DNA from: Luteitalea sp.
GTDB lineage: Bacteria; Acidobacteriota; Vicinamibacteria; Vicinamibacterales; Vicinamibacteraceae
Direction: 5' to 3'
Length of the DNA stretch: 64,000 bases
Assembly: GCA_009377605.1 (NCBI GenBank)
Contig: WHTT01000030.1
Span: forward strand, 1-64,000
Made by a program: the position numbers and the translations under genes. Within the stretch, counting starts at the first letter, position 1. Each line of letters starts with the position of its first letter. The notes below the pieces were generated by a model, which did no database searches, had not been told where the DNA came from, and was given only the letters and a program-made list of their open reading frames with translations. This document shows, piece after piece, positions 42,074 to 50,896 of this stretch.

Positions 42074-45000
42074 ATGATGAGCTCCGCTACGACCGCCTTC
42101 TCACTTCGTACGATCCTCGCGATCGCCGCTGACCTGGCCGGGTTCACGAGACCGGAGCAGGGATGGTCGGGGCTGTCCGCAGCAGCCAAGGCCCTCGCGA
42201 TCGCTGCTGCCGCGGGTGAGCGGCCGATTCTCGCCGTTGTGCCGGCCGATCGCGACATCGAGCCGCTCGTTGCCAATGCCCGATTCTTTCTGCGTGCTCT
42301 CGCGCGCACGGCTGACGATGCGGCGGAGCCGCGAGTCCTCCCATTTCCCTCGCCCGAGGTAGATCCCTACCGCGGCCTTGCGCCGCACTTCGACGTGGCG
42401 GCCGCACGTGCGCGTGCCCTCCACGCGCTCGCCTCGAGGCGCGCACAGCTCGTTGTCGCGTCGACGGCTGCCTTGTTGCCGCGTCTCGTCGCTCCGGATC
42501 GCCTCATGCAGGCCGTCACCGAGCTCAGGCCGGAGCAGGAGATTGCCCCGAGCGATCTCGCGGATCGGCTCGTGACGGCTGGCTTCTCACGCGAGGATCC
42601 GGTCGATCAACATGGCGAGTTCTATGTCCGCGGAGGTGTCGTTGACGTCTTCCCGGCGGGAGATCGCTTGCCCATCCGTCTCGAGTTCGTTGGCGACACG
42701 GTCGAGTCGATCCGGGCTTTTGACCCCGAAACTCAGCGCTCGGTGTCGGTGCTGGAGCATGTCCGCATTCTGCCGCTCACCGAGCAGCTCGCCGACGATT
42801 CGGGCGCCGCCTCGACAACAGTCTTCGATTACGCCGCCCGCGCCGACGCACAGCTGGTCGTCCTGGAGTGGACAGATGTCGATCGGCTGGGGCAGGCCCG
42901 CGCCGAGGGCATCGCCTCGAGCTATCGAGACGCGGTGGCGCGGGGAGACGAGGTGCTGCCGGTCGATCGCATGACGGTGGCCTGGAGCGACGTTGCCGAG
43001 CGTCTCGTACGCGCCACACGTCTGGAGACGCTCGGTTTGGACGACCTCGCAGCGCCCACGCCTCCAGAGGTCTTGCGGCACGTGCGCTGTCAACCGTCGG
43101 TCCACTTCCACGGCCGTGTGAGCCAGTGGGTCGAAGAGCTCGTTCGTGCGCGCGAGATGGGTGAAACGACGGTGCTGGTGGCCGAGACGTCCGGGCGTGC
43201 AGAGCGAGTGATCGAGCTGCTGCGCGAGCACGGCCTTGTTGCAGAGCCCGTTGACGAGACGCTGGATGGAGCGCAGTCTCGCGCGGAGGCCGTGCAGGGA
43301 GCACACGACGTAGCCCCGCGACCCCCGGAAGCACCCCTCCTTGTGGTGGTAGGCGATCTCTCCGAAGGCTTTCGGCTTCCGGAGGCCAAGCTTCGCCTCT
43401 ACGCAGAAACGGACGTTTTCGATGAAGAACGGGTTGGTGGCGAGCGGCGGCGCCGCATCACCGCGAAGGGCGAGACACGTCGGTCGCCGTTCCTCTCTGA
43501 CTTTCGAGATCTCAGGGTGGGCGACTTCGTCGTCCACATCGACAACGGCGTCGGTCGCTTCGTGGGCTTGCGCAAGATCGACGTCAGCGGCGAAGCGCGC
43601 GAGTTCATGGAGCTGCGCTACGCGGGCGAGGACAAGCTGTTCGTGCCGGTCGACCGGCTCGACCTCGTGCAAAAGCACACCGGCGGGGGCCGCCCCGTGC
43701 TGGATCGCCTCGGGGGTGCGAGCTGGGAGAAGACCAAGACACGTGTCAAGCGCGCCATGCGTGACATGGCCGAGGAGCTGCTGAAGCTCTACGCCGCGCG
43801 CAACGCCATCGCGGGCCATACATTCAGCGGCGACACGCATTGGCAACAGGAGTTCGAGGATGCGTTTCCGTATGAGTTGACGGTGGACCAGCGAAGTGCA
43901 ATCACCGACATCAAGCGAGACATGGAGGCGCCCACGCCCATGGACCGCTTGTTGTGCGGCGACGTGGGCTACGGCAAGACCGAAGTCGCGATGCGCGCCG
44001 CGTTCAAGGCGGTCATGGATGGCAAGCAGGTGGCCTTCCTCGCACCGACGACGGTCCTGGCGCTGCAGCACTTGAGAACGCTGACGTCGCGGTTTGCGGC
44101 CTTTCCGGCCCGGATTGACATGGTGAGCCGATTCAGGAGCCGGGCCGAGCAAAAGGCCACGCTCGCAGGGCTCGCTGACGGCCGCGTCGATGTGATCGTC
44201 GGGACGCACCGTCTCCTGTCGAAAGATGTCGTGCTTCGCGACCTGGGGCTGCTCATCGTCGACGAGGAACAGCGCTTCGGTGTCGTGCACAAGGAGCGGC
44301 TGAAACAGCTGCGCAAGCGCGTCGATGTGCTGACCATGACGGCGACACCGATCCCGCGGACGCTGAACATGTCGCTCGTGGGCATCCGTGACATGTCCAT
44401 CATTGAAACGCCGCCGAAGGATCGGCAGGCGATCCAAACGCATGTCACGGAGTTCGACGCCAGGATCCTGGCGAGCGCCGTTCAGCAGGAGCTCGAGCGC
44501 GGCGGTCAAGTGTACGTCGTGCACAACCGCGTCGAGTCGATCTACAGCTTTGCTCAGCTCATCCAGCGGCTCGTGCCGGATGCCCGCGTGGGTGTCGGCC
44601 ACGGCCAGATGGAGGAAGCAGAGCTCGAGCGCGTGATGGTCGGCTTCGTGGACCGCAAGTTCGACGTGCTCGTGTCCACCACCATTGTCGAGAACGGCCT
44701 GGACATTCCGAACGCCAACACGCTCATCGTCAATCGAGCAGACCGATACGGCTTGGCGCAGCTCTATCAGCTGCGCGGCCGCGTCGGCCGCTCGGACCGC
44801 CGCGCGTACGCCTACCTCGTGGTGCCGCCCGCCGACACATTGTCGGACGTGGCACGCCGCCGCCTTGCCGCCATTAGAGAGTTCTCGGACCTGGGCGCCG
44901 GCTTCCGCGTTGCCGCGCTGGACCTGGAGATCCGAGGTGCGGGCAATCTGCTCGGCGGGGAGCAGAGCGGCCACATCGAGGCGGTCGGCTTCGAGATGTA

Positions 45001-45703
45001 CACGAAGCTGCTCGAGGAAGCCGTACGCGCTCTGAAGGGAGAGGAGCTCGAAGACGATCGCCGGACCGCCCTCAATCTCAAGATGGACATTCGAATCGAC
45101 GAGAGCTACATCGAGGACATGAACCAGCGGCTCAGTGTGTATCGGCGCATCGCCTCGGCGCGATCGCTCGACGAGCTGGAGCGCGTCCTGGGGGACGTGC
45201 GGGACCGGTACGGTCCGCCACCTGCAGCGCTGTCCCAGCTGGCGGCGTGCGCACGGCTGCGGATCGCGGCGGATCGCTTGCGGGTCGAGTCGATCGACCG
45301 CGAAGCGTCGGCCATCGTCCTTAAATTCAGGTCCGACGCACCGATCGAGCCCGGCCGTCTGGTTCGCCTGATGGGCAGGCGGCCCGATGTAAGGCTTGTG
45401 CCGCCTGGATTGCTGAGGCTGGAGCTGGCGCCGCCATCGCTCCAGGGGCGAACCCAGCGTCACGTTCCGGACAGGAGCGTGCGCGGCGCCCCGGCGCCGG
45501 CGACCGCCAGCCGGGTCAGCCGCGCTTCCGGGGACGGCCAGTCGTGGTGGACCGCACGAGCCAGAGAAGCTGACGTTCGGGCGGGATTCAGCAAGGCGGA
45601 GGTCACGAGGCGCCCCGCGGAAGACCCGCTAGCACCTGGGGGGGTTGTCGCCCGGGTCGAGCAGCTGCTGGTCGAGTTGGAGGAGGCTGCGGTGGCGGGG
45701 TGA
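42074..45703 (+). CDS. mfd: Transcription-repair coupling factor Mfd
   Basis: DNA translocase that removes stalled RNA polymerase and recruits UvrA. The product is about 1209 residues; ATGs at 42074 and 42077 are both possible starts. The UvrB-homology region has FPSPEVDPYRGLAPH and DQHGEFYVRGGVVDVFPAG. The RNAP-interaction domain includes GDFVVHIDNGVGRFVGLRKI. The RecG-like motor has LLCGDVGYGKTEVAMRAAFK, VDEEQRFGVVHKE, MTATPIPRTL and the TRG block NRADRYGLAQLYQLRGRVGRS. The tail after about 1140 is extended and Arg/Ala-rich. A GTGAC repeat element follows at once. Confidence 0.96.
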   Translation: MMSSATTAFSLRTILAIAADLAGFTRPEQGWSGLSAAAKALAIAAAAGERPILAVVPADRDIEPLVANARFFLRALARTADDAAEPRVLPFPSPEVDPYRGLAPHFDVAAARARALHALASRRAQLVVASTAALLPRLVAPDRLMQAVTELRPEQEIAPSDLADRLVTAGFSREDPVDQHGEFYVRGGVVDVFPAGDRLPIRLEFVGDTVESIRAFDPETQRSVSVLEHVRILPLTEQLADDSGAASTTVFDYAARADAQLVVLEWTDVDRLGQARAEGIASSYRDAVARGDEVLPVDRMTVAWSDVAERLVRATRLETLGLDDLAAPTPPEVLRHVRCQPSVHFHGRVSQWVEELVRAREMGETTVLVAETSGRAERVIELLREHGLVAEPVDETLDGAQSRAEAVQGAHDVAPRPPEAPLLVVVGDLSEGFRLPEAKLRLYAETDVFDEERVGGERRRRITAKGETRRSPFLSDFRDLRVGDFVVHIDNGVGRFVGLRKIDVSGEAREFMELRYAGEDKLFVPVDRLDLVQKHTGGGRPVLDRLGGASWEKTKTRVKRAMRDMAEELLKLYAARNAIAGHTFSGDTHWQQEFEDAFPYELTVDQRSAITDIKRDMEAPTPMDRLLCGDVGYGKTEVAMRAAFKAVMDGKQVAFLAPTTVLALQHLRTLTSRFAAFPARIDMVSRFRSRAEQKATLAGLADGRVDVIVGTHRLLSKDVVLRDLGLLIVDEEQRFGVVHKERLKQLRKRVDVLTMTATPIPRTLNMSLVGIRDMSIIETPPKDRQAIQTHVTEFDARILASAVQQELERGGQVYVVHNRVESIYSFAQLIQRLVPDARVGVGHGQMEEAELERVMVGFVDRKFDVLVSTTIVENGLDIPNANTLIVNRADRYGLAQLYQLRGRVGRSDRRAYAYLVVPPADTLSDVARRRLAAIREFSDLGAGFRVAALDLEIRGAGNLLGGEQSGHIEAVGFEMYTKLLEEAVRALKGEELEDDRRTALNLKMDIRIDESYIEDMNQRLSVYRRIASARSLDELERVLGDVRDRYGPPPAALSQLAACARLRIAADRLRVESIDREASAIVLKFRSDAPIEPGRLVRLMGRRPDVRLVPPGLLRLELAPPSLQGRTQRHVPDRSVRGAPAPATASRVSRASGDGQSWWTARAREADVRAGFSKAEVTRRPAEDPLAPGGVVARVEQLLVELEEAAVAG

Positions 45704-45880
45704 GGGGGTGACGGGGTGACAAGGTGACAAGGTGAGGGGTGAACCAGCGCAGGTAGCGCGGGGCCTTTAGGCCCCGCGGCGCAGGAATCGGCAGTGGCGA
45801 GCGAACTTCACCCCGGTCATCGAGCCGCCCCGTCACCTTGTCACCTTGTCACCCCCTCACCGTGTCACCGTGTCACGCCC
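45699..45880. repeat. Composite repeat element, copy 1: GTGACAAGG-type arms around a type C REP
   Basis: Tandem GGTGACAAG units at about 45699-45742 are matched by complementary TCACCTTGTC units at about 45829-45876. Between them is GTAGCGCGGGGCC-TTTA-GGCCCCGCGG (45753-45780) and a spacer CAGGAATCGGCAGTGGCGAG. The same order and a similar spacer occur at 50390-50575. Confidence 0.9.
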
Positions 45881-45928
45881 TGCCTGTACAATAGAAAGGT
45901 TCGCCGCCCCCGGCGGCTGGAGTTGACC

Positions 45929-47026
45929 ATGAAGATGTTGAGGTGCTTGGCGGGTCTTGGTGTGCTCACCGTGAGCGTCATCGTCCCGCTCCAGGCCGAG
46001 ATCCTCGAGCAGATTCTCGTCAAAGTGAACGGCGAGATCGTCACGAAGACGGAGATGGAGCGACGAACGGCGGCAGCCTTAGAGGAACAGCTGAGGAACA
46101 AGTCGCTGTCGACGGCGGACCTCGACGATGCGGCGTTCAAGAAGGCGGTTGCCGAGATCACGCCGCAGGTCGTGCTCAACACAATCGACGAGTTGTTGCT
46201 CATGCAGCGCGGCCGCGAGCTGGGCTTCAAGCTGACGGACGAGCGCTTCACCGAAGTAGTCGGCAACATCCGCAAAGAGAACAAGCTGGAGTCGGATGAG
46301 GAATGGAAGACTGCGCTGAAGCAGTCCGGCTTGACGATCGAGACCCTCCGAGGACAGCTCGAGCGGCAAATGATCGTGCAGCGGCTACAGCAGCAAGAGG
46401 TGTACAGCCGCGTGAGCATCAGCGAAGAAGAGGCGCGAGAGTACTACAAGGCGCACAGCACCGAGTTCACGCAGGAGGAGATGGTGACGCTGCGTGAGGT
46501 TTTCGTGGCCCTGCCCAAGGCCGAAGAAGGCAAGCCGGCGGACCCGAAAGCGGTGCAAGCCGCGCAGGAGAAGCTCGAGAAAGTGCAGGCGCGGCTCGAG
46601 GCAGGTGAGGACTTCACGAAGCTGGCGGGCGAGATGTCGGACGCGCCCTCGCGAGCCAACGCCGGCCTCATCGGCCCGCTTGCGGCGCGGGAGTTGTCGG
46701 TCAACCATCAGCAACTACTGGCGAAGATCGAACCGGGCCAGGTGGGCGAGCCGATCGAGACAAACGACGGCTGGCAGATCATCAAGCTCGAGTCGCGAAC
46801 GCCGCAGAAGGTGACTTCGTTCGACGAGGCACGTGAGGAAATCAACCAAAAGGTTTTCGAGACGAAGCAGGGTGGGGAGTTCCAGAAGTATCTCGGGCGG
46901 CTGCGGCGGCAGGCCATCATCGAGTGGAAGAACAACGAGGTGAAAAGGGCGTACGAACAGGCGGTTGCTGCGGCGCAAAAGCAGCCGCAGCAGCAAGAGC
47001 CGCAACAGTCGTCGACGAAGTCATGA
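45929..47026 (+). CDS. SurA-like periplasmic peptidyl-prolyl cis-trans isomerase
   Basis: Periplasmic chaperone for outer-membrane proteins, 365 residues. Residues 1-20 form a signal peptide (LAGLGVLTVSVIVPLQAEIL). The SurA_N domain starts ILVKVNGEIVTKTEMERR and includes VLNTIDELLLMQRGRELG. One parvulin domain spans about 200-300, with VTLREVFVALPKAEE, GEDFTKLAGEMSDAPSRANAG and GQVGEPIETNDGWQIIKLES. The C-terminus is Gln-rich. An in-frame extension upstream to 45794 is translated repeat and was rejected. The stop overlaps dusB (ATGA). Confidence 0.93.
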   Translation: MKMLRCLAGLGVLTVSVIVPLQAEILEQILVKVNGEIVTKTEMERRTAAALEEQLRNKSLSTADLDDAAFKKAVAEITPQVVLNTIDELLLMQRGRELGFKLTDERFTEVVGNIRKENKLESDEEWKTALKQSGLTIETLRGQLERQMIVQRLQQQEVYSRVSISEEEAREYYKAHSTEFTQEEMVTLREVFVALPKAEEGKPADPKAVQAAQEKLEKVQARLEAGEDFTKLAGEMSDAPSRANAGLIGPLAARELSVNHQQLLAKIEPGQVGEPIETNDGWQIIKLESRTPQKVTSFDEAREEINQKVFETKQGGEFQKYLGRLRRQAIIEWKNNEVKRAYEQAVAAAQKQPQQQEPQQSSTKS

Positions 47027-48135
47027 GGATTGGATCGCTCACGCTCGACTGCCCGCTGGGTGTCGCCCCGATGGCGGGCATGACCGATACGGCGTTCCGC
47101 CGTCTGGTGAAGCGCCACGGAGGCTGCGGCCTAGTCGTGTCCGAGATGGTGAGCTCTGAGGGCCTCGTCCGCGGCATCCACCGCACGCTCGAGTACGCCG
47201 AGTACACCGAAGAGGAGCGGCCGGTCTCCATCCAGATCTTCGGCGGCGATCCGGAGAAGATGGCGGCGGCGGCGCAAATCGTCGAGGCGATGGGTGCCGA
47301 CGTCGTCGACATCAACATGGGCTGCCCTGTACCCAAAATCTCCAAGCACAACGCAGGCTGTAGCTTGATGCGTGAGCCGGCGCACGCCGCGGCGGTCGTG
47401 GGCTCGATGGCGAAGGCCGTGAAGATTCCCGTCACCGTGAAGATGCGTGCGGGGTGGAACGAGCAGGACATCAATGCACCGCTGCTGGCAGAGATGGTCG
47501 AAGATGCGGGTGCAGCTGCTCTCACCGTGCATGGACGGACTGCGGCGCAGGCCTATAGCGGAACGTCGGACTGGAACCTCATTGCGCGGGTCGCGGAGCG
47601 CGTCGACATCCCGGTCTTTGGCAGCGGTGACTGCGTCGAGCCGGAACAGGTCGTCGACCGCCTCGCGTTTGGGCCCGAGGGCGTGCTCGTGGGGCGTGGC
47701 ATCCTCCGCAACCCGTGGATTCTCGCTCAAGCCGCGGATCTGAGAGCCGGGAGCCCCAGTCGCCAGGTGTCCTTGTGGGAACGGGGACGCTTTCTCTTGG
47801 AGTACATCGACCTGCTGCTCGGCGAGCGGATGGACGAAGCAGAAGGCTTCCGTCATGCCGTGCCGACGTCGCCCTCGTCTGGCGGCCAGCCGTCGCAGCG
47901 GAGCCGCGAGCGTTGGGTCATCAACAAGCTTCGCGCCCTGGGCTCCTGGTACACGAAAGGTGTCGAAAACGGCTCGCACCTCAGAGTTCGCATCAATCAG
48001 TGCGCTTCGATCGCCGAGCTCCGCGAGGTCATCGAGGCGTTCTTCGCGACGGAAACGGGGACAGCCCCCGTTTTCCGGTCCGCGGAAAACGGGGGCTGTC
48101 CCCGTTTCGATGTCCCTACACAGCTTCCACGTTGA
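47023..48135 (+). CDS. dusB: tRNA-dihydrouridine synthase
   Basis: FMN enzyme reducing uridine in tRNA to dihydrouridine. The product is 370 residues. It starts MRIGSLTLDCPLGVAPMAGM, then VSIQIFGGDPEKMAAAA, VVDINMGCPVPKISKHNAGC (catalytic Cys within), VTVKMRAGWNEQ, LTVHGRTAAQAYSG and GSGDCVEPEQV. DusB assignment is by NMGCPVPK and length; DusA/C are less likely. The last 28 residues are encoded by a 25-bp inverted repeat (48052-48108), so the native end was probably replaced. It is coupled to the upstream PPIase and convergent with the Dabb gene (20-bp overlap). Confidence 0.94.
   Translation: MRIGSLTLDCPLGVAPMAGMTDTAFRRLVKRHGGCGLVVSEMVSSEGLVRGIHRTLEYAEYTEEERPVSIQIFGGDPEKMAAAAQIVEAMGADVVDINMGCPVPKISKHNAGCSLMREPAHAAAVVGSMAKAVKIPVTVKMRAGWNEQDINAPLLAEMVEDAGAAALTVHGRTAAQAYSGTSDWNLIARVAERVDIPVFGSGDCVEPEQVVDRLAFGPEGVLVGRGILRNPWILAQAADLRAGSPSRQVSLWERGRFLLEYIDLLLGERMDEAEGFRHAVPTSPSSGGQPSQRSRERWVINKLRALGSWYTKGVENGSHLRVRINQCASIAELREVIEAFFATETGTAPVFRSAENGGCPRFDVPTQLPR
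48052..48108. repeat. Perfect 25-bp inverted repeat inside the 3' end of dusB
   Basis: Arms 48052-48076 and 48084-48108 are exact complements with a 7-bp loop. Each arm is built from GAAACGGGGACAG and CCCCCGTTTTCC. Degraded copies of the same motif are at 4657-4735. It can act as a bidirectional terminator between the convergent dusB and Dabb genes, though no T-run is present. Confidence 0.92.
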
Positions 48136-48436
48136 AGTCGTAGACGAGCGCCGCTTCTGCAAGCTCGTTGAAACGGCAACCAAGCTCCGCGTGTGCTGGG
48201 TGCTCGAGATATGCCTGCAACCCCGCCTCATCGTCGAACTCGACGAGAGCGACGTAGGGAAACTCCGGAAAGCCTGTCATGACATAGCTTGGCCGAAGCG
48301 CCACCCGGCTTCCGATGAGAAAGCGGCGGACTGACGGAACGTCCCGCGCGGCGACGCCGATTGCACGGACGAGGGCGTCGCGCTCCTCGTCCGACGCGTC
48401 GGCACGCGGCCGGTACAGGACCACGTGGACCGTCAC
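48116..48436 (-). CDS. Dabb (stress-responsive alpha/beta barrel) family protein
   Basis: A 106-residue dimeric ferredoxin-like barrel protein. VHVVLYRPRADASDEERDAL at the start and VALVEFDDEAGLQAYLEHPA with HAELGCRFNELAEAALVYDF toward the end are the Dabb signature, including the conserved YLxHPxH pattern. No catalytic function can be assigned. Its ATG overlaps the stop of the upstream hypothetical gene by about 3 bp, so they form a pair. Its 3' end overlaps dusB by 20 bp in the opposite direction. Confidence 0.85.
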   Translation of the reverse strand: MTVHVVLYRPRADASDEERDALVRAIGVAARDVPSVRRFLIGSRVALRPSYVMTGFPEFPYVALVEFDDEAGLQAYLEHPAHAELGCRFNELAEAALVYDFNVEAV

Positions 48437-48879
48437 CGGCGTTTGGGCCCTTTCTTGGAGCCAGGGGACTCGCGCGGCCGGCGGACCCTCGGCCCTCCCT
48501 GAAAGTGCCCGCGTGGTGGCCTCGGCGCTGCACCTCCAGCGTCATCGGTCTCATTTGCCTTCTTCCAACCGAAGCGTCTCGCTAGCGTCCGCCGCTTGAT
48601 CGCCCGCGGGATCTTGGGCCGCGCACGTGGATCGCTATGCGTCCCTCCCGGTCGCCAGTCGCGTCCTCGGGTCCGCGCCTCGCGACGCGCGCGCACCCGC
48701 TCGGCCTGGGCTTCCTCCGGTGAATTCCAGATCCGCCCACCCTCGAACCACTTGAGGACCGCGTCCGGCTGCCGGCGTTGCAGTTGCTTCAGCGTTGGTA
48801 GCAGATCTTCGGCATTGCGCGCGCGAAACGCCGTCGGCCCGCCGGCGACCAGGATCGTCCAATAGATCAAACGGGACAT
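48433..48879 (-). CDS. Conserved hypothetical protein (RGRxW-type small protein)
   Basis: A 148-residue protein of unknown function. The first 55 residues look folded and conserved: MSRLIYWTILVAGGPTAFRA, then RNAEDLLPTLKQLQRRQPDA and VLKWFEGGRIWNSPEEAQAE. The rest is a highly basic Arg/Lys/Gly/Pro tail (about 60-148), suggesting nucleic-acid or ribosome contact. The hydrophobic start is too short for a confident TM or signal peptide. It is cotranscribed with the Dabb gene and lies just before the response regulator. Confidence 0.7.
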   Translation of the reverse strand: MSRLIYWTILVAGGPTAFRARNAEDLLPTLKQLQRRQPDAVLKWFEGGRIWNSPEEAQAERVRARREARTRGRDWRPGGTHSDPRARPKIPRAIKRRTLARRFGWKKANETDDAGGAAPRPPRGHFQGGPRVRRPRESPGSKKGPKRR

Positions 48880-48915
48880 TTCAGGAATCGGGAATCAGGA
48901 ATCAGGAGTCAGGAC
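48880..48915. repeat. GGAATCAG tandem units forming the response-regulator 3' end
   Basis: Units TCAGGAATCGGGAATCAGGA and ATCAGGAGTCAGGA lie in the gap and run into the C-terminal codons of the sigma-54 activator, which ends in Thr-Pro-Asp-Ser encoded by the repeat. The unit matches the one at 21601-21640. Confidence 0.75.
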
Positions 48916-50340
48916 TTCGGATTCCCGCGAGATATCGCCGTCTTGATCGAGAATCGTGCGCTCGAGCCGCTTCAACTTCTCGATGAGCGTGGTGCGCTTG
49001 AGACCGAGCAATTCTGCGGCTTGCCGCTTGTTGCCACTGGTACGGGCAAGTGCTTGACGAATCAAGGCATGCTCGATCCGGCCGATGTAGCTTTCGAGGC
49101 CGAGTCCCTCGTCCGGAAGCACGACATCCCGCTCCTCCTGTACGAGCTCTACGGTCTGCAGTGAGGGTGGCAGCGCGGCGACGTCGATTTGCGCGCATCC
49201 CGGGCTCAACGCGAGCGCCCGCTCCACCGCGTTCTCCAGCTCACGGATATTGCCCGGCCAGGTGTAGCCCATCAATCGACGCATGGCTGCCTGCGAGAAG
49301 GTGACGCCGCGCCGCGGTGGCTGCATCTCGGATCCGAGCTTCTCGAGAAAGTGTTGCACGAGTAGCGGGATATCCTCGCGTCGCTCGCGCAGCGGGGGAA
49401 GACTGACAGGGATCACGTTCAGTCGATAGAAGAGGTCTTCACGGAACGTCCCGCTCTTGACCAGCTGCGCGAGGTCGGCATTGGTGGCGGCGATCACGCG
49501 CACGTCGACCCGGACGGGCCGCGTATCGCCAACCCGCTCGAATTCCCGCTCCTGGAGCACGCGCAGCAGCTTCGCCTGCAGGGCGGGGCTCATCGTTCCC
49601 ACCTCGTCGAGGAACAGCGTGCCCTTGTTGGCTTGCTCCAGGCGACCGCTTCGTGTGGTCACGGCACCCGTGAATGCACCACGCACGTGACCGAAGAGCT
49701 CGGCCTCGAGAAGGGTCTCGGGAATGGCACTGCAGTTGATGGCCACGAACCGTTCGCGGTGCCGGGGGCTATTGTGGTGAAGCGCTCGGGCCACCAACTC
49801 CTTGCCCGTGCCCGTTTCACCCGAAATCAAGATAGTGCTCGACGTCCCAGCGACGGTTTCCAACAGCTGAAAGAGCTCGCGCATCAGGCCGCTGCGTCCG
49901 ACGAGGCCCTCGAACCGGTAGCGCTCTTGAAGCTGGGCGCGGAGGTAGGCATTCTCCGAGCGAAGGCGGCGCACGGCGAGCGCACCCTCGAGCACGAGCT
50001 GCAGCTCGTCGAGCTGAAACGGTTTGGTCAGGAAGTCCGCAGCGCCGCTCTTGATGGCGGCCACGGCATCTTTGACCGTGCCGTACCCGGTCACGACGAT
50101 CACGACGACGTCAGGGTAGCGATTGAGCGCTGCGTCCAGCACGACCGTCCCACTCTGCCCAGGCAGCCGCAGGTCGGTGAGGACGACGTCGAAGGCAAAG
50201 TCGTCCAGGCGCGCGAGCGCATCTTCGGCAGTCGCAGCTTGTTCGACGATGAAGCCCTGACCCGTGAGATATTCCGCCACCGCCAGGCGGAGCGACGCCT
50301 CGTCTTCGACCAGGAGCAAATGTTTCTTACTGTCAGCCAT
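48895..50340 (-). CDS. NtrC-family sigma-54-dependent response regulator
   Basis: Two-component activator of sigma-54 promoters, 481 residues. The receiver domain (1-120) has [18 protein letters not shown] and phospho-Asp in [13 protein letters not shown] (near 56), with [19 protein letters not shown]. The AAA+ domain (about 145-380) has [20 protein letters not shown], the sigma-54 loop GAFTGA, and GTLFLDEVG. The Fis-type HTH is [20 protein letters not shown]. The last residues come from an intergenic repeat. A consensus sigma-54 promoter lies 750 bp away, in front of a FliA-like gene, and a hybrid kinase is beyond it, so these probably work together. Confidence 0.95.
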   Translation of the reverse strand: MADSKKHLLLVEDEASLRLAVAEYLTGQGFIVEQAATAEDALARLDDFAFDVVLTDLRLPGQSGTVVLDAALNRYPDVVVIVVTGYGTVKDAVAAIKSGAADFLTKPFQLDELQLVLEGALAVRRLRSENAYLRAQLQERYRFEGLVGRSGLMRELFQLLETVAGTSSTILISGETGTGKELVARALHHNSPRHRERFVAINCSAIPETLLEAELFGHVRGAFTGAVTTRSGRLEQANKGTLFLDEVGTMSPALQAKLLRVLQEREFERVGDTRPVRVDVRVIAATNADLAQLVKSGTFREDLFYRLNVIPVSLPPLRERREDIPLLVQHFLEKLGSEMQPPRRGVTFSQAAMRRLMGYTWPGNIRELENAVERALALSPGCAQIDVAALPPSLQTVELVQEERDVVLPDEGLGLESYIGRIEHALIRQALARTSGNKRQAAELLGLKRTTLIEKLKRLERTILDQDGDISRESEVLTPDS

Positions 50341-50680
50341 TTCTCACGACCCGTCGGTATTTTGACGATCCGACCGCTCGCCGTCAATCGGGGTGACACG
50401 GTGAGGGGGTGACGGGGTGAACTGGCGTACGTAGCGCGGGGCCTTTTAGGCCCCGCGGCGCAGGAACTTGCAATAGCGAGCGAATTTTCACCCCAGTCGT
50501 CGAGCTGCCCATCACCGTGTCACCCCCTCACCCCGTCACCTTGTCATCCGCTCACCTTGTCACCCTCCTAATGCCTGTGCCCGTTCGACCGATAGACTGA
50601 ACGATAGAGTGGAAGTGACGAGCTCATTAGCCGCCAGGCCCGGCGTCTGCCGTGGCAATCTCGACGAGCAGGGGAGCCGC
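50341..50680. other. Repeat-filled gap upstream of the response regulator
   Basis: Most of it is composite element copy 2 (50390-50575). The remainder, 50576-50680, holds an AT-richer stretch with a GTG that could start the mini-DHp gene early. The promoter of the response regulator must lie near 50341-50390 but none is clear. Confidence 0.7.
50390..50575. repeat. Composite repeat element, copy 2
   Basis: GGGTGACACGGTGAGGGGGT and GACGGGGTGA units lead to GTAGCGCGGGGCC-TTTT-AGGCCCCGCGG (50431-50459). Then come a spacer similar to copy 1 (CAGGAACTTGCAATAGCGAG) and complementary CACCGTGTCACCCCCTCACC units. Copy 1 is 4.7 kb away at 45699-45880, on the other side of surA-like and dusB. Confidence 0.9.
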
Positions 50681-50896
50681 GTGCCTGCCGACGCCACTGA
50701 CCTAACCGCGCTGTTTCATCGTCTGAACAACCAGCTCGGCGTTATCCTCGCCCACGCCGAGTTACTGCAGGTACGGGCGGGCGACGAGCAGAGCCGCTCG
50801 CGAGCCTCGGAGGTCGTGCGCGGCGCGCTCGACGCGCTCACCACGACTCGCGAGATTCGCGAACAGTGGGAGGGATCGCGCCCCTCGAAAGAGTGA
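50681..50896 (+). CDS. Small DHp-like protein (histidine kinase H-box without ATPase domain)
   Basis: A 71-residue protein from the GTG at 50681, which has AGGGGAG just upstream; a GTG at 50609 would give 95 residues. The core LTALFHRLNNQLGVILAHAE resembles the DHp H-box HELNNPLxxI of NtrB/PAS kinases, with the potential phospho-His in FHRLNN. A second helix with RASEVVRGALDALTTTREIR completes a two-helix hairpin. There is no HATPase domain. It could be a phosphotransfer dimer or antagonist for the neighbouring two-component genes, or a remnant of a kinase. No function is certain. Confidence 0.7.
   Translation: MPADATDLTALFHRLNNQLGVILAHAELLQVRAGDEQSRSRASEVVRGALDALTTTREIREQWEGSRPSKE

Noticed and set aside
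45794-45928. Extended N-terminus of the SurA-like protein
   Set aside because: Translated repeat sequence; the signal peptide begins at 45929.
48052-48108. Inverted repeat as a classical intrinsic terminator
   Set aside because: It lies within dusB codons and lacks a T-tract; it is better described as a repeat that may also terminate.
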